The notes under the pieces were generated by a model. That model saw only the letters and a program-made list of their open reading frames with translations, ran no database searches and had not been told where the DNA came from. This document shows positions 22,801 through 34,171 of a stretch of DNA of 64,000 bases, piece by piece. Where the stretch lies: NCBI GenBank assembly GCA_000827265.1, contig KN834774.1:597382-661381 (forward strand), read 5' to 3'. This stretch comes from Collybiopsis luxurians FD-317 M1. Lineage: Eukaryota; Basidiomycota; Agaricomycetes; Agaricales; Omphalotaceae. Numbering within the stretch: position 1 is the first letter of the stretch; every line of letters begins with the position of its first letter. A program made the translations under genes and the position numbers.

Positions 22801-23904
22801 CCACCATTGCTGAAGCATAACAGCTGGATTGGCAGTTGTTGATATGGAGGAAGCATAGATGGAGCAGAAAGAGAATGCAAGTTGTATTGTTCACAAAGCT
22901 TGTTGGTGATATGGGTGAAAAGGTCAAAGAGTGTAGTTGAAGTTGGAAGGGATGGAAAACGATGAATTAAGCCCAGGGAGGAAAGGATCATTTCAACATG
23001 GTCATTATGAATAGAGTAATGAACGATATTCTTTGATAGACCATAGTCCTGTTTTGAAGGATCAGTTGACTAAGTGTTCAGTAGAAAATCAACCACAAAC
23101 CTTCAGTTCTCTAGCAGGAGGCCAGGGAGGGTAGATCATAAGAACCAAATTAACCACTTCCTCACCCCCTTCTGCTAGCAAGATGCAGTCATCAACTGAA
23201 GCCTCCCTAACTCTCTGAGCAAGTGCAGGTGGCCTAACAGCACTACCCTGTTTCTTTTCCTTCATGGGCTTTGGAGGAATTGATTCTCGGGCATGCTCAA
23301 CACACTTTTGATTGGAGCACTGAATCCAACTGAAACCATCAAACGGTGAGTGAGGGTGTCCTTGTATACCAACAGAGCCCCCCCCAAGTGAAACCCCACT
23401 TGGCCCTCCTCGGTCTGCCATATCTGCTAGCATCTGTACAGTTGTATATGGGTGACAAGATGGTGGAGGGAAAGGAAAAGTAGGAGCCTGAGAGGGGAGC
23501 ATTTGAGATAAAAGCAATTGGGATGGCAGGGGCAGGCCCTGCTGCAAAGCTTGTGGCAGGGCATCCTGAGGAGGAAGGGGCTGAGCTGGTGGTGGTGGAG
23601 CCTGCTGAGAAAGGAGTTGAGCTGGCAGTAGCAGGGTCTGCTGAGGGGGAAGGGGTTGAGTTGGTGGTGGCGGGGCCTGCTGGGGAGGAAGGGGTTGGAC
23701 TGGCGGAGGCAAAATCTGTGGAGCCAATGAAAGAGGAAGGGATAGAGCAGCTGGAGGTACAACTGGTTGCACTATGGAACTGCCAGAAGGACCTGCACTT
23801 GTTCTCTGGTCTGCTTCTTGAATCAAAGACTGCCCCCTCGGTGAGGATAGAAAGTCTGTGAGCAGGACCTGAATTTGCTGTTGACTCAGATTCAAACCTG
23901 CCAT
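19850..23904 (-). pseudogene. HECT-like protein gene of the repeat-associated type, split by a TIR element
   Basis: It starts at ATG 23904 (AGLNLSQQQIQVLL), then a long Pro/Gln-rich repeat section (23,800-23,430), QCSNQKCVEHARES, and further blocks at 22991-22797, about 22490-22390 (DLWQIDKDNLECLCEQW), 22168-21971 and 21767-21290. The 21767-21290 block (ALQVFGAITGLALVYGHYPG, YFPDLADALDHW) matches the N-lobe of an Agaricomycete HECT-like family. Then come 21180-21088 (NEYFVAFYEGFKL) and, beyond the element at 20196-21035, 20172-19880 (PQIFKEFLLGTGLPCPESF, VNLADIGSPTF), which resembles the C-lobe. The TIR element sits between a donor at 21087 and an acceptor at 20173, that is, in an intron. Whether a catalytic cysteine remains was not determined. 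HECT ligases transfer ubiquitin. Confidence 0.5.
20196..21035 (-). mobile_element. TIR element copy 2, inverted relative to copy 1
   Basis: It starts atcaggaaaaatgatc and ends ctatttttcctgat. The left flank carries ggttacctagg/aacctgagg repeats (20,218-20,360), the right flank aacctggggtaacctcagg repeats (20,835-20,960), and the core is AT-rich. The core segment ctgtctacaatcaaaataat is the inverse of the segment at about 17,300-17,340. It lies inside an intron of the HECT-like gene. No coding capacity. Confidence 0.75.
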
Positions 23905-24540
23905 TGCAGATGAAAAGATAGAATAAACAAATGAAAGGTGGACAGGGGGAAACAAAATTGTTCGAGTCCCTTGGTAGACTTATAGCAGTATGTATGACAG
24001 ACAATCTGCAATCCTCAAGGACCTGAGCAACTCATTGGCTGAGCCCCAGCCAGCTAACCAGTTGAAACAATAGAGCACTGCAACGTACAGTTAGTTACCG
24101 TTAACTTGAATGTGGAAGTAGTCAGTCAATCGGAATAAGCAGCCAGTCAGTCGGAACAAGCTCTCAGTTGGTTGCTGTCAATTATCAGCAAGCTGCTGAC
24201 AGCGTTCAGTCAGTTACAAATGTGTCCGTGATTCCTCGCGAAAATCGGCTAATTGCATGGAAGCGAACACATCTAGCTTCAAGTCGGACCCCCAAGATGC
24301 GAAAAATCATTGACGGACGCTTAAAATAGCTCATTCGAAATTACACATGCCATTACATAAGCAGCGGCAACGGTTTTTGTCCGGCAATTGCCTTCATACT
24401 TTAAGTTACTTAAGTTACTTAAGGATTATTAGGAGTCCTGGTGGAACCGAACAGCTGTCGCCGGAATCGATCTCGGATCCATCAAGCTTCTCGCACCGTA
24501 TGACCTCTTTTGCTCCGATACCACCACCATCTGACGTGAA
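23905..24540. other. boundary between CpG-poor repeat island and CpG-rich gene region
   Basis: Up to about 24,100 CG dinucleotides are rare; from about 24,220 (cctcgcgaaaatcgg) they are frequent and stay so to the end of the window. Short tandem words (agtcagtcggaac, agttacttaagttacttaag) occur at 24,120-24,420. This interval would also hold the promoter of the Zip2-like gene; no TATA box was found. Confidence 0.6.
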
Positions 24541-27500
24541 ATGGGTATTTTCGAAGAGGCGGAGCGCGACGCAGCCCTTCGTGCTCATATTCGACAATTG
24601 CTATATGCTTACGCCACTGAACATTTGACGATAAATCATGTAGAATTTACTGAACAAGCAGTGGCCGAGGTATGGGTACACACTGAGTACAACGACTGAA
24701 ATCATTAATCTTGCCACTTAGCTGCTCTCTGAGAGTTTGCGTCCCTGTCCAATGACTAATAGTTTCTCTATTCGATTGCCTGAACAACCTTTTGACGTGC
24801 TGGCGCGTCTTTACTCCCTTCATAGTCTTGATCCGTCGACTTTTGACGAAACGCCCTCAATACCACCCGGAGCGATACAATATCTGCGAAAATCTCTCGC
24901 GAAGATAAATCCGGGAAAAGCGGCCAAGTCCCACTCTCAACATGCTGTAGAATCTAACGATTGTAATTTGTCTTTATGTTTACCACGGATGCCGTAGTTA
25001 ATCTATGTTAAGATGAATGCTATACCCCAGACGAACGATTCGAATCGATACTCTCTCGACGTGCTAGGAAGGAAACTCCAAGTCCAGGATCTAATGCTAG
25101 CCGAACCTCACTTGACACGACACACAACACTTTTCTCATATCTGCGCAAGTAAACACTTTGATTCCCCTTCCTGTCCCACCTGTCGAAGAACCTGCTAAT
25201 ACCATTCATGTTGACTCCGTTTTGTATGAAACTCCACCCGAAATTTTGCTTCGAATCTGATGCTTGTTTTTATGACTAGGAACGCGACCTACGGCCTCTC
25301 GAAAGAAACTACTCCCAAAGTGAGGGATCTTCTTAGATCCATCATAGCCCTGTCTCAACCGAGGCCCACGTACTTTGACCGCTATCTTGATCCTCGGACG
25401 AGGCCCGACTCGCCTCTACTATTTCGCCCGACTTCACTTTTAGACCCAGGTCCAGAATTTACACCAATCTTTCCGAGGAGAAGAATGCCCCACAACGAGC
25501 TAGCCAAAGTATCGCGCGCGCCAAAACCGACATCCAAGCCTGGTCTTTTCACTAATCGGCCTGATAAGCCTGCTGCCGTCGCGCTAGAACCACTGCGTTC
25601 AGCTGCTCAATTAGGGACAAAGTTGACTCTGGTCAAGACCGAGGAAGAAGACGAGGAAGCCGAGCTTCGTAGGGAGAGTATGCAACTAGTGGATGGATGG
25701 GGTATGTGCTCTCCCTATGTGTTTCTTCCAGCGATATTGACCGACACTCACACTAGAAACCTACCATTCCTCTCCAATCCAAGCCCTGACGATACGTCTT
25801 GGACGGTCGTCATCCAATCCATCCTCTGTCGCTACCCCTCATTCCAGCCAAGAAGAAGTCGATCAACTCGATTTCGACTGGACTATATCGTCTCCCAATA
25901 CCGAGTTGACGCCGATCAAGCTGTTGAAGGATTTTCGGATGGATCTTCCTGCTCTGCCTCGGTCAGAACGGATCGGATTAGGTGGTACTGCGACGAAAGG
26001 GAAGCCGAAGAGAATCGGAGCGAAGCAAAGGTGGGATTTTTATCCTCTTGTTTCGTGCTTTGTTATTGTTTCCTTGAGGCAAGTATACTCATGTGTGCTT
26101 CTTCCGCCTCAGTTATACCGCCCTAATTTTCGAGTCTGTCGTCCAGAAGAAAACCAGCTATATCGACGCTCACCCTACGGTACATATACCGGAAACACCC
26201 ATGCGACGGCCGAAAGATCAAAGTGGGCGTGCTGGCGATAATCCTAGTCCCCTGCCTCCTAAGAGTTCAAGCAAGTCAACTTCGGGCCTTTCGACGTCGA
26301 TTCTCGGTCAACCAACCACGTCTCTTTTGGAAGGAGACGGTGGAACTGGATTCGCTAACGCTGGCATTGGTGTTGACTCATTTGAATCAGATCTTAATAC
26401 GATCCCTGGCTTCCGCGATCTCCGTGAAGAGGACCCAAAGGCGTTGATAATGAAGGAGAAGCTGAATGTGAAAGGGGACGGAAAAGGGTTGTTGATGGAA
26501 GGTTAGTCTCAAATTTCCTCTATTTCCCTAATTCCGTAGCCTTTCTGTAACGTTCCTGGTTTTTCCAGTTCCGAATCTTCCACCACCGAACGATCATTCG
26601 CCAAACAATGATGTACTTTTCCTGGCGAAAAGGATGTCAGAATATATCCTACCGCTTGGTGCGAAACTACTCGGTGGGAACGCCGTTCCGATGAATAATG
26701 GCTTGAAAACGTATCAGTTTTTGAGGAAGGCAAAAGGTGTGCAGTCGATTACACTGGAGCTTTCTTGGGTGTAAGTAAATTCTGCCCTTTGTCTCTCCCT
26801 GACAGTCCACTCTGACGAATGAAAGGCCGTTCTCTGTCTCGGATCCTCTACCCACCAATGAGGAGATGCTAGGCGTCGATACCACGGATTATATCGATAA
26901 CCATCTGGGGTTCGTCCGAGCGTTTGAGAGGATGGGTATGACGAAGGAACGAGGCCTGGAGAAAGCGAACGAGCTCATTCGTCGAGTCAGCGAGACGTGT
27001 GAGGTTGGGGCGTCCGACCAGCACTCTCAGTCCCAGCTGGCCCATGAACGCATCTGGTCTGAATGGTCCGATCGCAGTGATCGAGCGAACGAGAAGATTG
27101 TTGGGGAGGTGTCGGAAGACTCGAAATTGTGGAAAATGGATGCGATTATTTTATCGAGGGAAGAACGAAGGAGGTTGACTGGGCTGGAATCGGGTCATTC
27201 TGGAATGAAGGGGAAGATTAGTGATAGTGCGTCCGAGGAGCAGCAGGAGAAGTACTTGGATGCTGATGGCAGAGTAGAGGATACAATGGATGGCGATGAC
27301 CAACGCCAATCCCTGTCTGCTCCTTCAGCCGATACGATTATGAACTCAGAATCTCCGTCACTTTCCCCCCTCGCTTCCGTTCCTCCTTCGGGTTCAGCAT
27401 ACCCCGCAGCCTCACATTGCGCTTCCGGTCTCTCTCCAGCTTCCGTTCTTCCTCCTGCTCTTGACTTTATTTTGGCCACCCAAGCGGGCGAAACTGGCGA

Positions 27501-29435
27501 CTCTCAGGGACAGGAATACATGCTCCCTCAAATAGAAACAGAGTTCGGCATCCCCATCGACTTACCTATCGTAGGCGAATGCAGAGACGACAGCCTGCTC
27601 GATGGCAACAAGGACTTTGGATGTGATTTTGGAATACTTCCTTGTAATGAAGATGGATATGGATTCGGATTCGGATACGACGAGGGTTTCGACAGTGACA
27701 AAGAGAACCGGGATCCGTCGTTACCCGCGCAAAATTATGCAGGGGGCTCGGCATTAACTCCTCCAAGGAATGTGAGGGGCATGGGAGATTGGATGGGGCA
27801 TGACGATGCTTCGTTACCTAGTCGCTATGCTGCAGAAGAGGTAGAAGGAGATCATAATCGACCTGCGAAGCGACGCCGTTTGGATGGATGGGGGGCACAG
27901 CATGAACATGAAGAGTATTCGCAAGATGCAGAAGGCCGGAGTTCTTATCGGCGACTAGATGGCTGTGAGCAGGAGCAGGAGCAGAGCATAGCTGATTCTG
28001 GTATAGGTTTTATGGATCATTCCTTGTCGGGGTTCTTGCCTGCGCACACTCGAGATGGTGATGGCCCGGACGACTCAAGATTCAGGTACATGGTCGAGAT
28101 GGGTCCATGTAGTAACGTCACCCGTATGGATGATCATGCTCCTCGGATGGAGTTAGATCACCCTGTAGAAGAAGGTTTAGGTGTGCTGCATGATACAAAC
28201 CGCGGTAAAGCCAATGTTTTGCGACCTCTTCCGGTACAGTATAAAGATTCCGACATCGCCCCGATCGAATCTCAGACCGTCATAGATACCCAGTCTCCTC
28301 TACTTGACCATGCCTGTGATCTTCAACTATCGCTTGTCGTTCGTGGCGCCCCTACCTTTCCACATCTACAGATTCCATCAGACCTCACTTTTCATGATCA
28401 CCCTTCTGGGATTGCGGATTTTGTGAAATTACGTGCTAAAAAGCTTCGGACTCCTTCTCCTGCTCTCAATCTCCCCTCTACCATCGACGACTCCATTTCT
28501 GAGGATTGCCATGGTGATAGAAATGTAGCGGCCGCTTCTCGAACTGCACCGGATTCATTGTTTGACAAGAACACCCTCCGGCTGCCACCTGTCGAAGACC
28601 GCATGTTGCCGACTTCGGCGCATTGGTATATAGCGTCGATGAATCTTCTACAGAAACAAGCTCTAGTCCGGTCTCTTCGCTCAGAGAGCTGTGGTATCGG
28701 CTTGGTTGAACGTGGATACCTCGAAGGCGTAGACCTCATCATAGACCCGAACACCGCCGTCATATTTTTTAATCTCCTCTCCCTTCCAGCAGAAATCGAT
28801 CCTCTCACCAAGCGTCTTTGCAGCCATTCATGGAGGTATGATACCATCCTTGTTGTCTTCGAAGCGTTCGCTCCTTCCCTGGCGCTCAAACCTGAATCGA
28901 ATGCGAGTCAAAGTAAAGCATTGCGTGCGTATACGCCTCCGGTGATTAAGGCTGTGAGAAAATTGAGGAGAGATCTTGCGTTGGCTGAGGCATATGATAA
29001 TAAGCGGGCGGAATGTCAGGTGCTGATTGCATTTGCGGATACGGTAAAGGAGGCGGCGATGTATGCGAGGTTGGTTGGCAACGACGCAGAGAGGAGAGAT
29101 AACGATGGTATGATATGGGGTGATCGAGGATGGCTTGAGGAAGAGGCTGAGGTGAGTTTAAAACACAGATAATGTTTCTTTATCTAGACGACCGACTTTC
29201 TTCTATTGGATCGTAGGATGAAGAAAGTTTGGCAACAGCAGAGTACATGAATCCTTTTGCTGCCTGCGTTGTCTTATGCCAAGTAAACATTGACGAGTTC
29301 CTGGGAATGGGATCGGAAGAGAGGATAAGGAGGTTCAGACTTCATGTTGGACATTACAGAATTGTAAGTCGTCTTATTCAGTTGGTCATTCTCTCAGCTT
29401 TGGTTTGAGCTTAGATTGTAGACAAAGTTAAATGA
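24541..29435 (+). CDS. Zip2/SHOC1-like meiotic protein (XPF-like ERCC4 plus HhH)
   Basis: Ten exons give an open reading frame of 1,432 codons: 24541-24669, 24722-24962, 25031-25223, 25280-25701, 25757-26030, 26158-26501, 26569-26770, 26826-29151, 29217-29363, 29415-29435. All junction phases agree. The N-terminal half is acidic and serine-rich. Near the C-terminus is a degenerate XPF-type fold (GVDLIIDPNTAVIFFNLLSL, YDTILVVFEAF, AECQVLIAFAD) followed by a helix-hairpin-helix-like segment (MNPFAACVVLCQ, DEFLGMGSEERIRRF). Zip2 (yeast) and SHOC1 (mammals) bind branched recombination intermediates with Spo16 in the ZMM crossover pathway and lack the nuclease residues; no ERKxxxD motif is seen here. 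The last exon (7 codons) is weakly supported. Identification rests on domain layout, not on a database hit. Confidence 0.6.
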
Positions 29436-30229
29436 GGTAATCTCTCACGGTGTGCAAGCCAGTGTGCAGCATGGAGCTACATTGTGGAGATGAACATTTT
29501 GTCACTGCTCCATCCATTCTTGAGAGTTACATAGCTGCAACTCAATTTACTTTAGGACTTTGGAACTGTGCACTAAATGTATTGATGCTTTATTCACTTT
29601 CCAATCCTATAAATAGCTGGCTTGCAGCTAAGTTTCAAATCCTGAATATCTATCATAAGTAAGATATGCTAATTGCAGAAGTATACCATGTCACAGGCAA
29701 TTTTTTTTTTTTGGCAGGGAATTTTGTACGGCGACTTCTGCTTAAAATATGTTTAAAACACAGCCCTCCCTTCCCTTCGGTCAGAGTCGGGGATTTTGAA
29801 AATGATTAGCTGACTCCCGAGTCTTTTCGGGGATAATTCTATATCTAAATTTGGGACATTGGGCATTCAATTCGGAGACATACGGCGAGTTGGAATCATC
29901 TTGATTTAACTTAGGGCAATGCAAGCTGCAGTAAGAATATGATACATTGGACATTGAAAAGCTATGGAAATTATCATGATGAACTAGAGTCTCTCTCTTT
30001 TCTCTTTCTTTTCTCTCTTTTTTTCCAACTTGAAAAACTTGATTTTTCTGATGTCTCCACAGACTTAGGACATGGGCCGTATGAAGAGGTATAAGTGAGG
30101 CATGAATCTGATGTAAGATGATGCTGTACAAAAACGGTGTGATTCGGCGTAATGGGATCATTTATCACACCCATCACATCCATGATGGGCTGTGGAACCT
30201 GCTGACGTGGGTGGACAACGCCAGCCAAC
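29436..30229. other. intergenic, AT-rich patch
   Basis: It contains a 13-base T run at 29700-29712 and a pyrimidine-rich stretch at 29,990-30,025. The section 29,450-29,700 is CpG-poor like the repeat island and could be a small repeat insertion. No gene recognised. Confidence 0.4.
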
Positions 30230-30236
30230 TATAAAA
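30230..30236 (+). promoter_or_regulatory. TATA box of the DUF6533 gene
   Basis: TATAAAA lies 62 bp before the ATG at 30298 in otherwise unremarkable upstream sequence. Confidence 0.5.
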
Positions 30237-30297
30237 GAAAGCCCTCGACGTGTGCGTTGGGCTTTAACTATCCCCTACAGGTTTCTAATTCTGTGAC

Positions 30298-32117
30298 ATG
30301 GGCTCAACAGATTTACCTTCTGCATTGTTTAAGGAGATTGTCGCGGATGTGCATAACATACAAGTCTCTCGGTATACTATGCGTTAGTCTCTTTTGACCA
30401 GGCGCTATACGATGACTTACAATCTATAGTTGCCCTTTCAATTTTATACATCTATGATCTTGGTTTGTTCTTTTGAAGCCAAAAAAAATCCCTTTTACAA
30501 ATTGCTGAATTGATACTTTACAAAGTTACTACATTGGACCAAGAAGTCTGTACCATATTTGTTATCGAGGCCTAAAAATTAACTACTCAAGTTATCATAG
30601 GTTGAATTGGTCTGGGTTAGTTCTGTCTCTTATCTGAAACAAGTCCACTACTGAACATGCTGCTAAATATTCAGAAGAAGCCCAAGTCTCTGCTCAGTGT
30701 GCTTTTTTTTCTTGTCTGTCCTTGAGCTCTCAAGCAGCTACCAGTCATGTTTATTGATGTATTTTAACCAGAACCGCTATGTTCCCCTATGCGCAGCCGT
30801 GTAAGTGCCAAACCGGCCCATCTTTAGTACCAGACAGCACTTACCCCATGGCTCATTAGAATCGGTCCAGCAGGTAATATGACGCTCCCAATGTACAAAA
30901 ATTCTTGAACTTGATTGGATATTTAGTCTTCCTGATATCAACACCTGAATTGACAAACTCTGTTTGTTATCCTTATCATCTAACAAGATTTGGCAATCTG
31001 ACCTTCCACTTGTTTTCCTCCTAGCTGTACGTAGATGATGTTGTCTTGCTGTGGATGCAGTGCTCTGCTAATGTGCCCTTAGATGTGCGTACTATCATAG
31101 CTATCAGCAGGTCCAATTTTATGTGATCTATGTGACATTGAACTCTAGGTGAAAACTGGATGAAATATATGTGTGGAGAGTCTGTGGTTACCTTGGCAAC
31201 TATTCACGGCAAGTAATCATGCTATTTCAGGTTTCATTTTCTTTTAATGTCCTCCAGTCATCCTGGTCATCCGAGTTTGGGCAATTTATCAACGTAGCAT
31301 GAGAATTCTTATCCCTTTGGTTGTGTTCGGAATGTGTTCCTTCATAAGTTACAGCACCATCATTCTGGCCGGTAATATCCGCCCATGTGGGTTGTCGCAT
31401 GTTCCGATTCAGTGGGCACAGCAACTGACTTCGCTCATGCAGCAAACGCTGAACCCGTTCCGGGTTTCTTCACTTGCACCTTTGAAGAACCCTCGTACGC
31501 TTTTTTCATCCTGACCTGAGCCTTCGACAATTGATGAATTACTCCATGAAGATGGTATGCTGCTACTTGGCTCCCATTACTGGCATTTGAAACAACTCTC
31601 TTCATCCTGGTGCTTTGGCGAGGCTATCAAATGTTTCGCAAATCTGACTCCATTGTTCCCATTTCGGGCACAAGCGGACGCCGTCTGGCACAGGTTCTCG
31701 TGCGAGACTCGGTCATTTATTATCTATCGTGAGCATAAATTTTGCTCTGTCTTTGGGAGATACTGATACTGATTCTCATCTAGTACGGGCATGGTCCTTG
31801 TAATGAACACTTGTATGTGGTACTGGGCAGATGTAAGAAGTCTCCTCCTTGGGATTCTGGAATTGCAATTGGATAACTCAATCTTACATGAATTACAGGG
31901 AAGTTTACTGGAAAGCTCTTCATCCTACGCACTGTTCTTGCCCCCGATTGTAACAAGCAAGCTCTTATTGAACTTGCGAGCAGAGATCTTCTCTCCCGAC
32001 CAAAATACTGTGGAGTTCAGTACATTCCGAGCTGCCGTTCATGAGAATTCCGAGCTCGATACATTTACGGCCCATATTGAGAGATGGGAAGAATGGAGCC
32101 CAAACACTGGAGCGTGA
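30298..32117 (+). CDS. DUF6533-family integral membrane protein
   Basis: A many-exon gene. The first exons splice cleanly: 30298-30382, 30430-30462, 30526-30545, 30601-30615, 30675-30713, 30772-30800. Together they encode SILYIYDLVTTLDQEVELVW, the signature of the DUF6533 domain, followed by SLLSVLFFLNRYVPL. Later exons are 31265-31371 (VILVIRVWAIYQRS and a membrane segment), 31412-31509 (FFTCTFEE), about 31566-31728 (FETTLFILVLWRGYQ), about 31786-31829 and 31901-32117 (LFLPPIVTSKLLLNLR). About seven hydrophobic segments are visible. This family is greatly expanded in Agaricomycetes and has no assigned function. The section 30801-31264 is not fully resolved. Confidence 0.75.
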
Positions 32118-34171
32118 CAAGTTCATGGAGAATACAGTAACACTGAACAGTGTCTTCCTGTCTCCCTTTGGCTTTACTTTTTTCTACGAGTAAATTTTGA
32201 CTGATTTTTAAATGATATCATTGTTAGCCCCAAACTGAGCCCAATTTTGAGGTCACAGGAGTGACCAGCTTCAAATTGCTTTCGGAGCGCTTCATTTACA
32301 ATTCTCAATTGATAGTTGCATTTAGACTTGGGCACAAATTGGTGGTGGTGGAACTGAACAAGGAATGGGCCCGGGGTAGCTTAACTTGTGACTGTACTCA
32401 TTTGTTATTGAGTTGATGGTTGTCCACTCGAAGCCACTAAACTCTGTTGAAGCGACTCCTGATAGTCTCTGAGCCAGGAGTGGGATCCCGAAATTCATTT
32501 CCTCGAGCTGTACTTATGATGGATCTGGAGGGGTTATCTGACTTTTCTGCTAATAAAAAATAAGCAAAGGAGAGGTTGTTACCGAAATTGAAGCTGCCCA
32601 GGATTTCTACTGCGGATCCCAGAATAGAAATCTGCCCCAAAACTAATTCTTATCTTTCTGAATTCAATGTCACTGTAAAGCGCCGTTTACCGGCTGCTGC
32701 TTATGTTATTCAATTACATCTTACTCGGCTCACCAACCGATAGGACATTCTTTTTTTTCTTTTCGACTTCCATTTTCCCCGCTTTTCTTATATCGCTCCG
32801 TGATAGAACGTGGTCTACGCAAATGTCTGCTTGTGAGTGTTTCGCACCTTAGTGCGTTTCCATCCACGCTTAAAATGCAAAAAACTCCTGGTGGGTGACC
32901 ACAGGATATGACGCACCCTGCTCTCAATGACCACAATAACTTTTGACGATACTGGGAAGCGCTCAGGGTCTTCTATATGCTCTACTTGTTGCTTGAATGC
33001 AACTTTCTCAATAATGATTTCACGATAAAATATCTTTTTCTTTGGATTCATGGGATTCACATTGTTCAATGCAACAGTCTCTTTTTCCACTGCAATAACT
33101 CTTCTTCGGAACATCCAATCACGCAATCAAACTACCAGATGCCCGGAAGGTGCCTGATGAACCTCTTAGCCCGTATTCCCTTCCAACTCTCGTAATAATC
33201 CAGCTGCCCCTCTGTCCAATCCACCATCACCAGCATGACCCAGGTCGAGCACCTTTCCTGCAGGTACCTTAGAATGCTTTGCATGAATTCTTTGGCAACA
33301 TTTTACATTCGGAGCTCTGCAGATTTAGTTGATTATTCTCAATTCAATGTAGTATATCCTCGAATTATGCTTCTATTGACACGCGCCAGTCAAGTCCCTG
33401 TACGGACTTTCCTAACGTTCGGTCTTCTGGGCCTGGAGCGTTCCTATAAGGGCGACGAGGGGCTTTCAGTCATGCAATAGAACTCGACTAGATGTATATC
33501 GAGAAGTACTACATATTAAGAAAGAAAGCTAAAGGACGAGTGATACATGTGAAGGTATTTATATGTTTGAAGGAGTGAACGTACACAGAGGCGTGGGCCT
33601 TACATGCAGTCCGGCTCCCGTCTTCCCATGGTCCCGCAAGGACATGTTATAGCTAGTGCATTTGAGATGAGTTACATTTTTTTTTTTTTGTACTCAACTT
33701 CATGCTTGCATTATGGATCAAAATGCAGTTTAGATTAAATGTATCGCAAGTTAATTTATTTTAAGAACGAGTATATGTAAGGAAAAGTGAAGGGAAAGTA
33801 AGCTTTGCGGTGAATCTAGGTGTTGACCGGGTCTGTGTAATCTGAGTCCGGGGTTTCTTCGGGTTTTGCGGAGTCGGTGTCTGGGATTGCATTGTTCCTC
33901 CACTCTAGATCTTGACTTAGACACTCAGACAGTACTTCAGCGACGCGATTTCTTTTGTCACGTGATCGTTATATTATTTGGGCGCTAAGCGCTTGGGGTA
34001 CCAATTTTTCAATTTTTCCCTCCGTCTTCCTCCGCTTTCAAGCTTCAAGGCTGCTCTGTACTACTCTTGCGAGTGTTCTTTTGCGCTTAATCTCTTTAAA
34101 CAGTCCCGAAAAGAAACAGGACCAGCAAGGAACACTGACACGGCCGGGACGGGACCGTCCCGACAAATCCC
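32118..34171. other. intergenic region with a possible minus-strand gene fragment
   Basis: At 33330-33135 the minus strand reads SILRYLQERCSTWVM and DWTEGQLDYYESWKG, which looks like coding sequence. The downstream minus frame 33126-32815 (VEHIEDPERFPVSSKV) may be a second piece. No domain or start was identified. A CACGTG hexamer lies at 33960-33965, upstream of the aminopeptidase gene. A T run occurs at 33,679-33,690. Confidence 0.3.

Noticed and set aside
23427..24004. Alternative Ser/Pro/Ala-rich and Gly/Glu-rich frames
   Set aside because: Low-complexity shadows of the Pro/Gln repeat section of the HECT-like gene.
33870..33960. Apparent C-terminus on the minus strand (LEWRNNAIPDTDSAK, ending at a stop)
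   Set aside because: No upstream exon or acceptor exists; a stop lies just upstream and the region is the aminopeptidase promoter.
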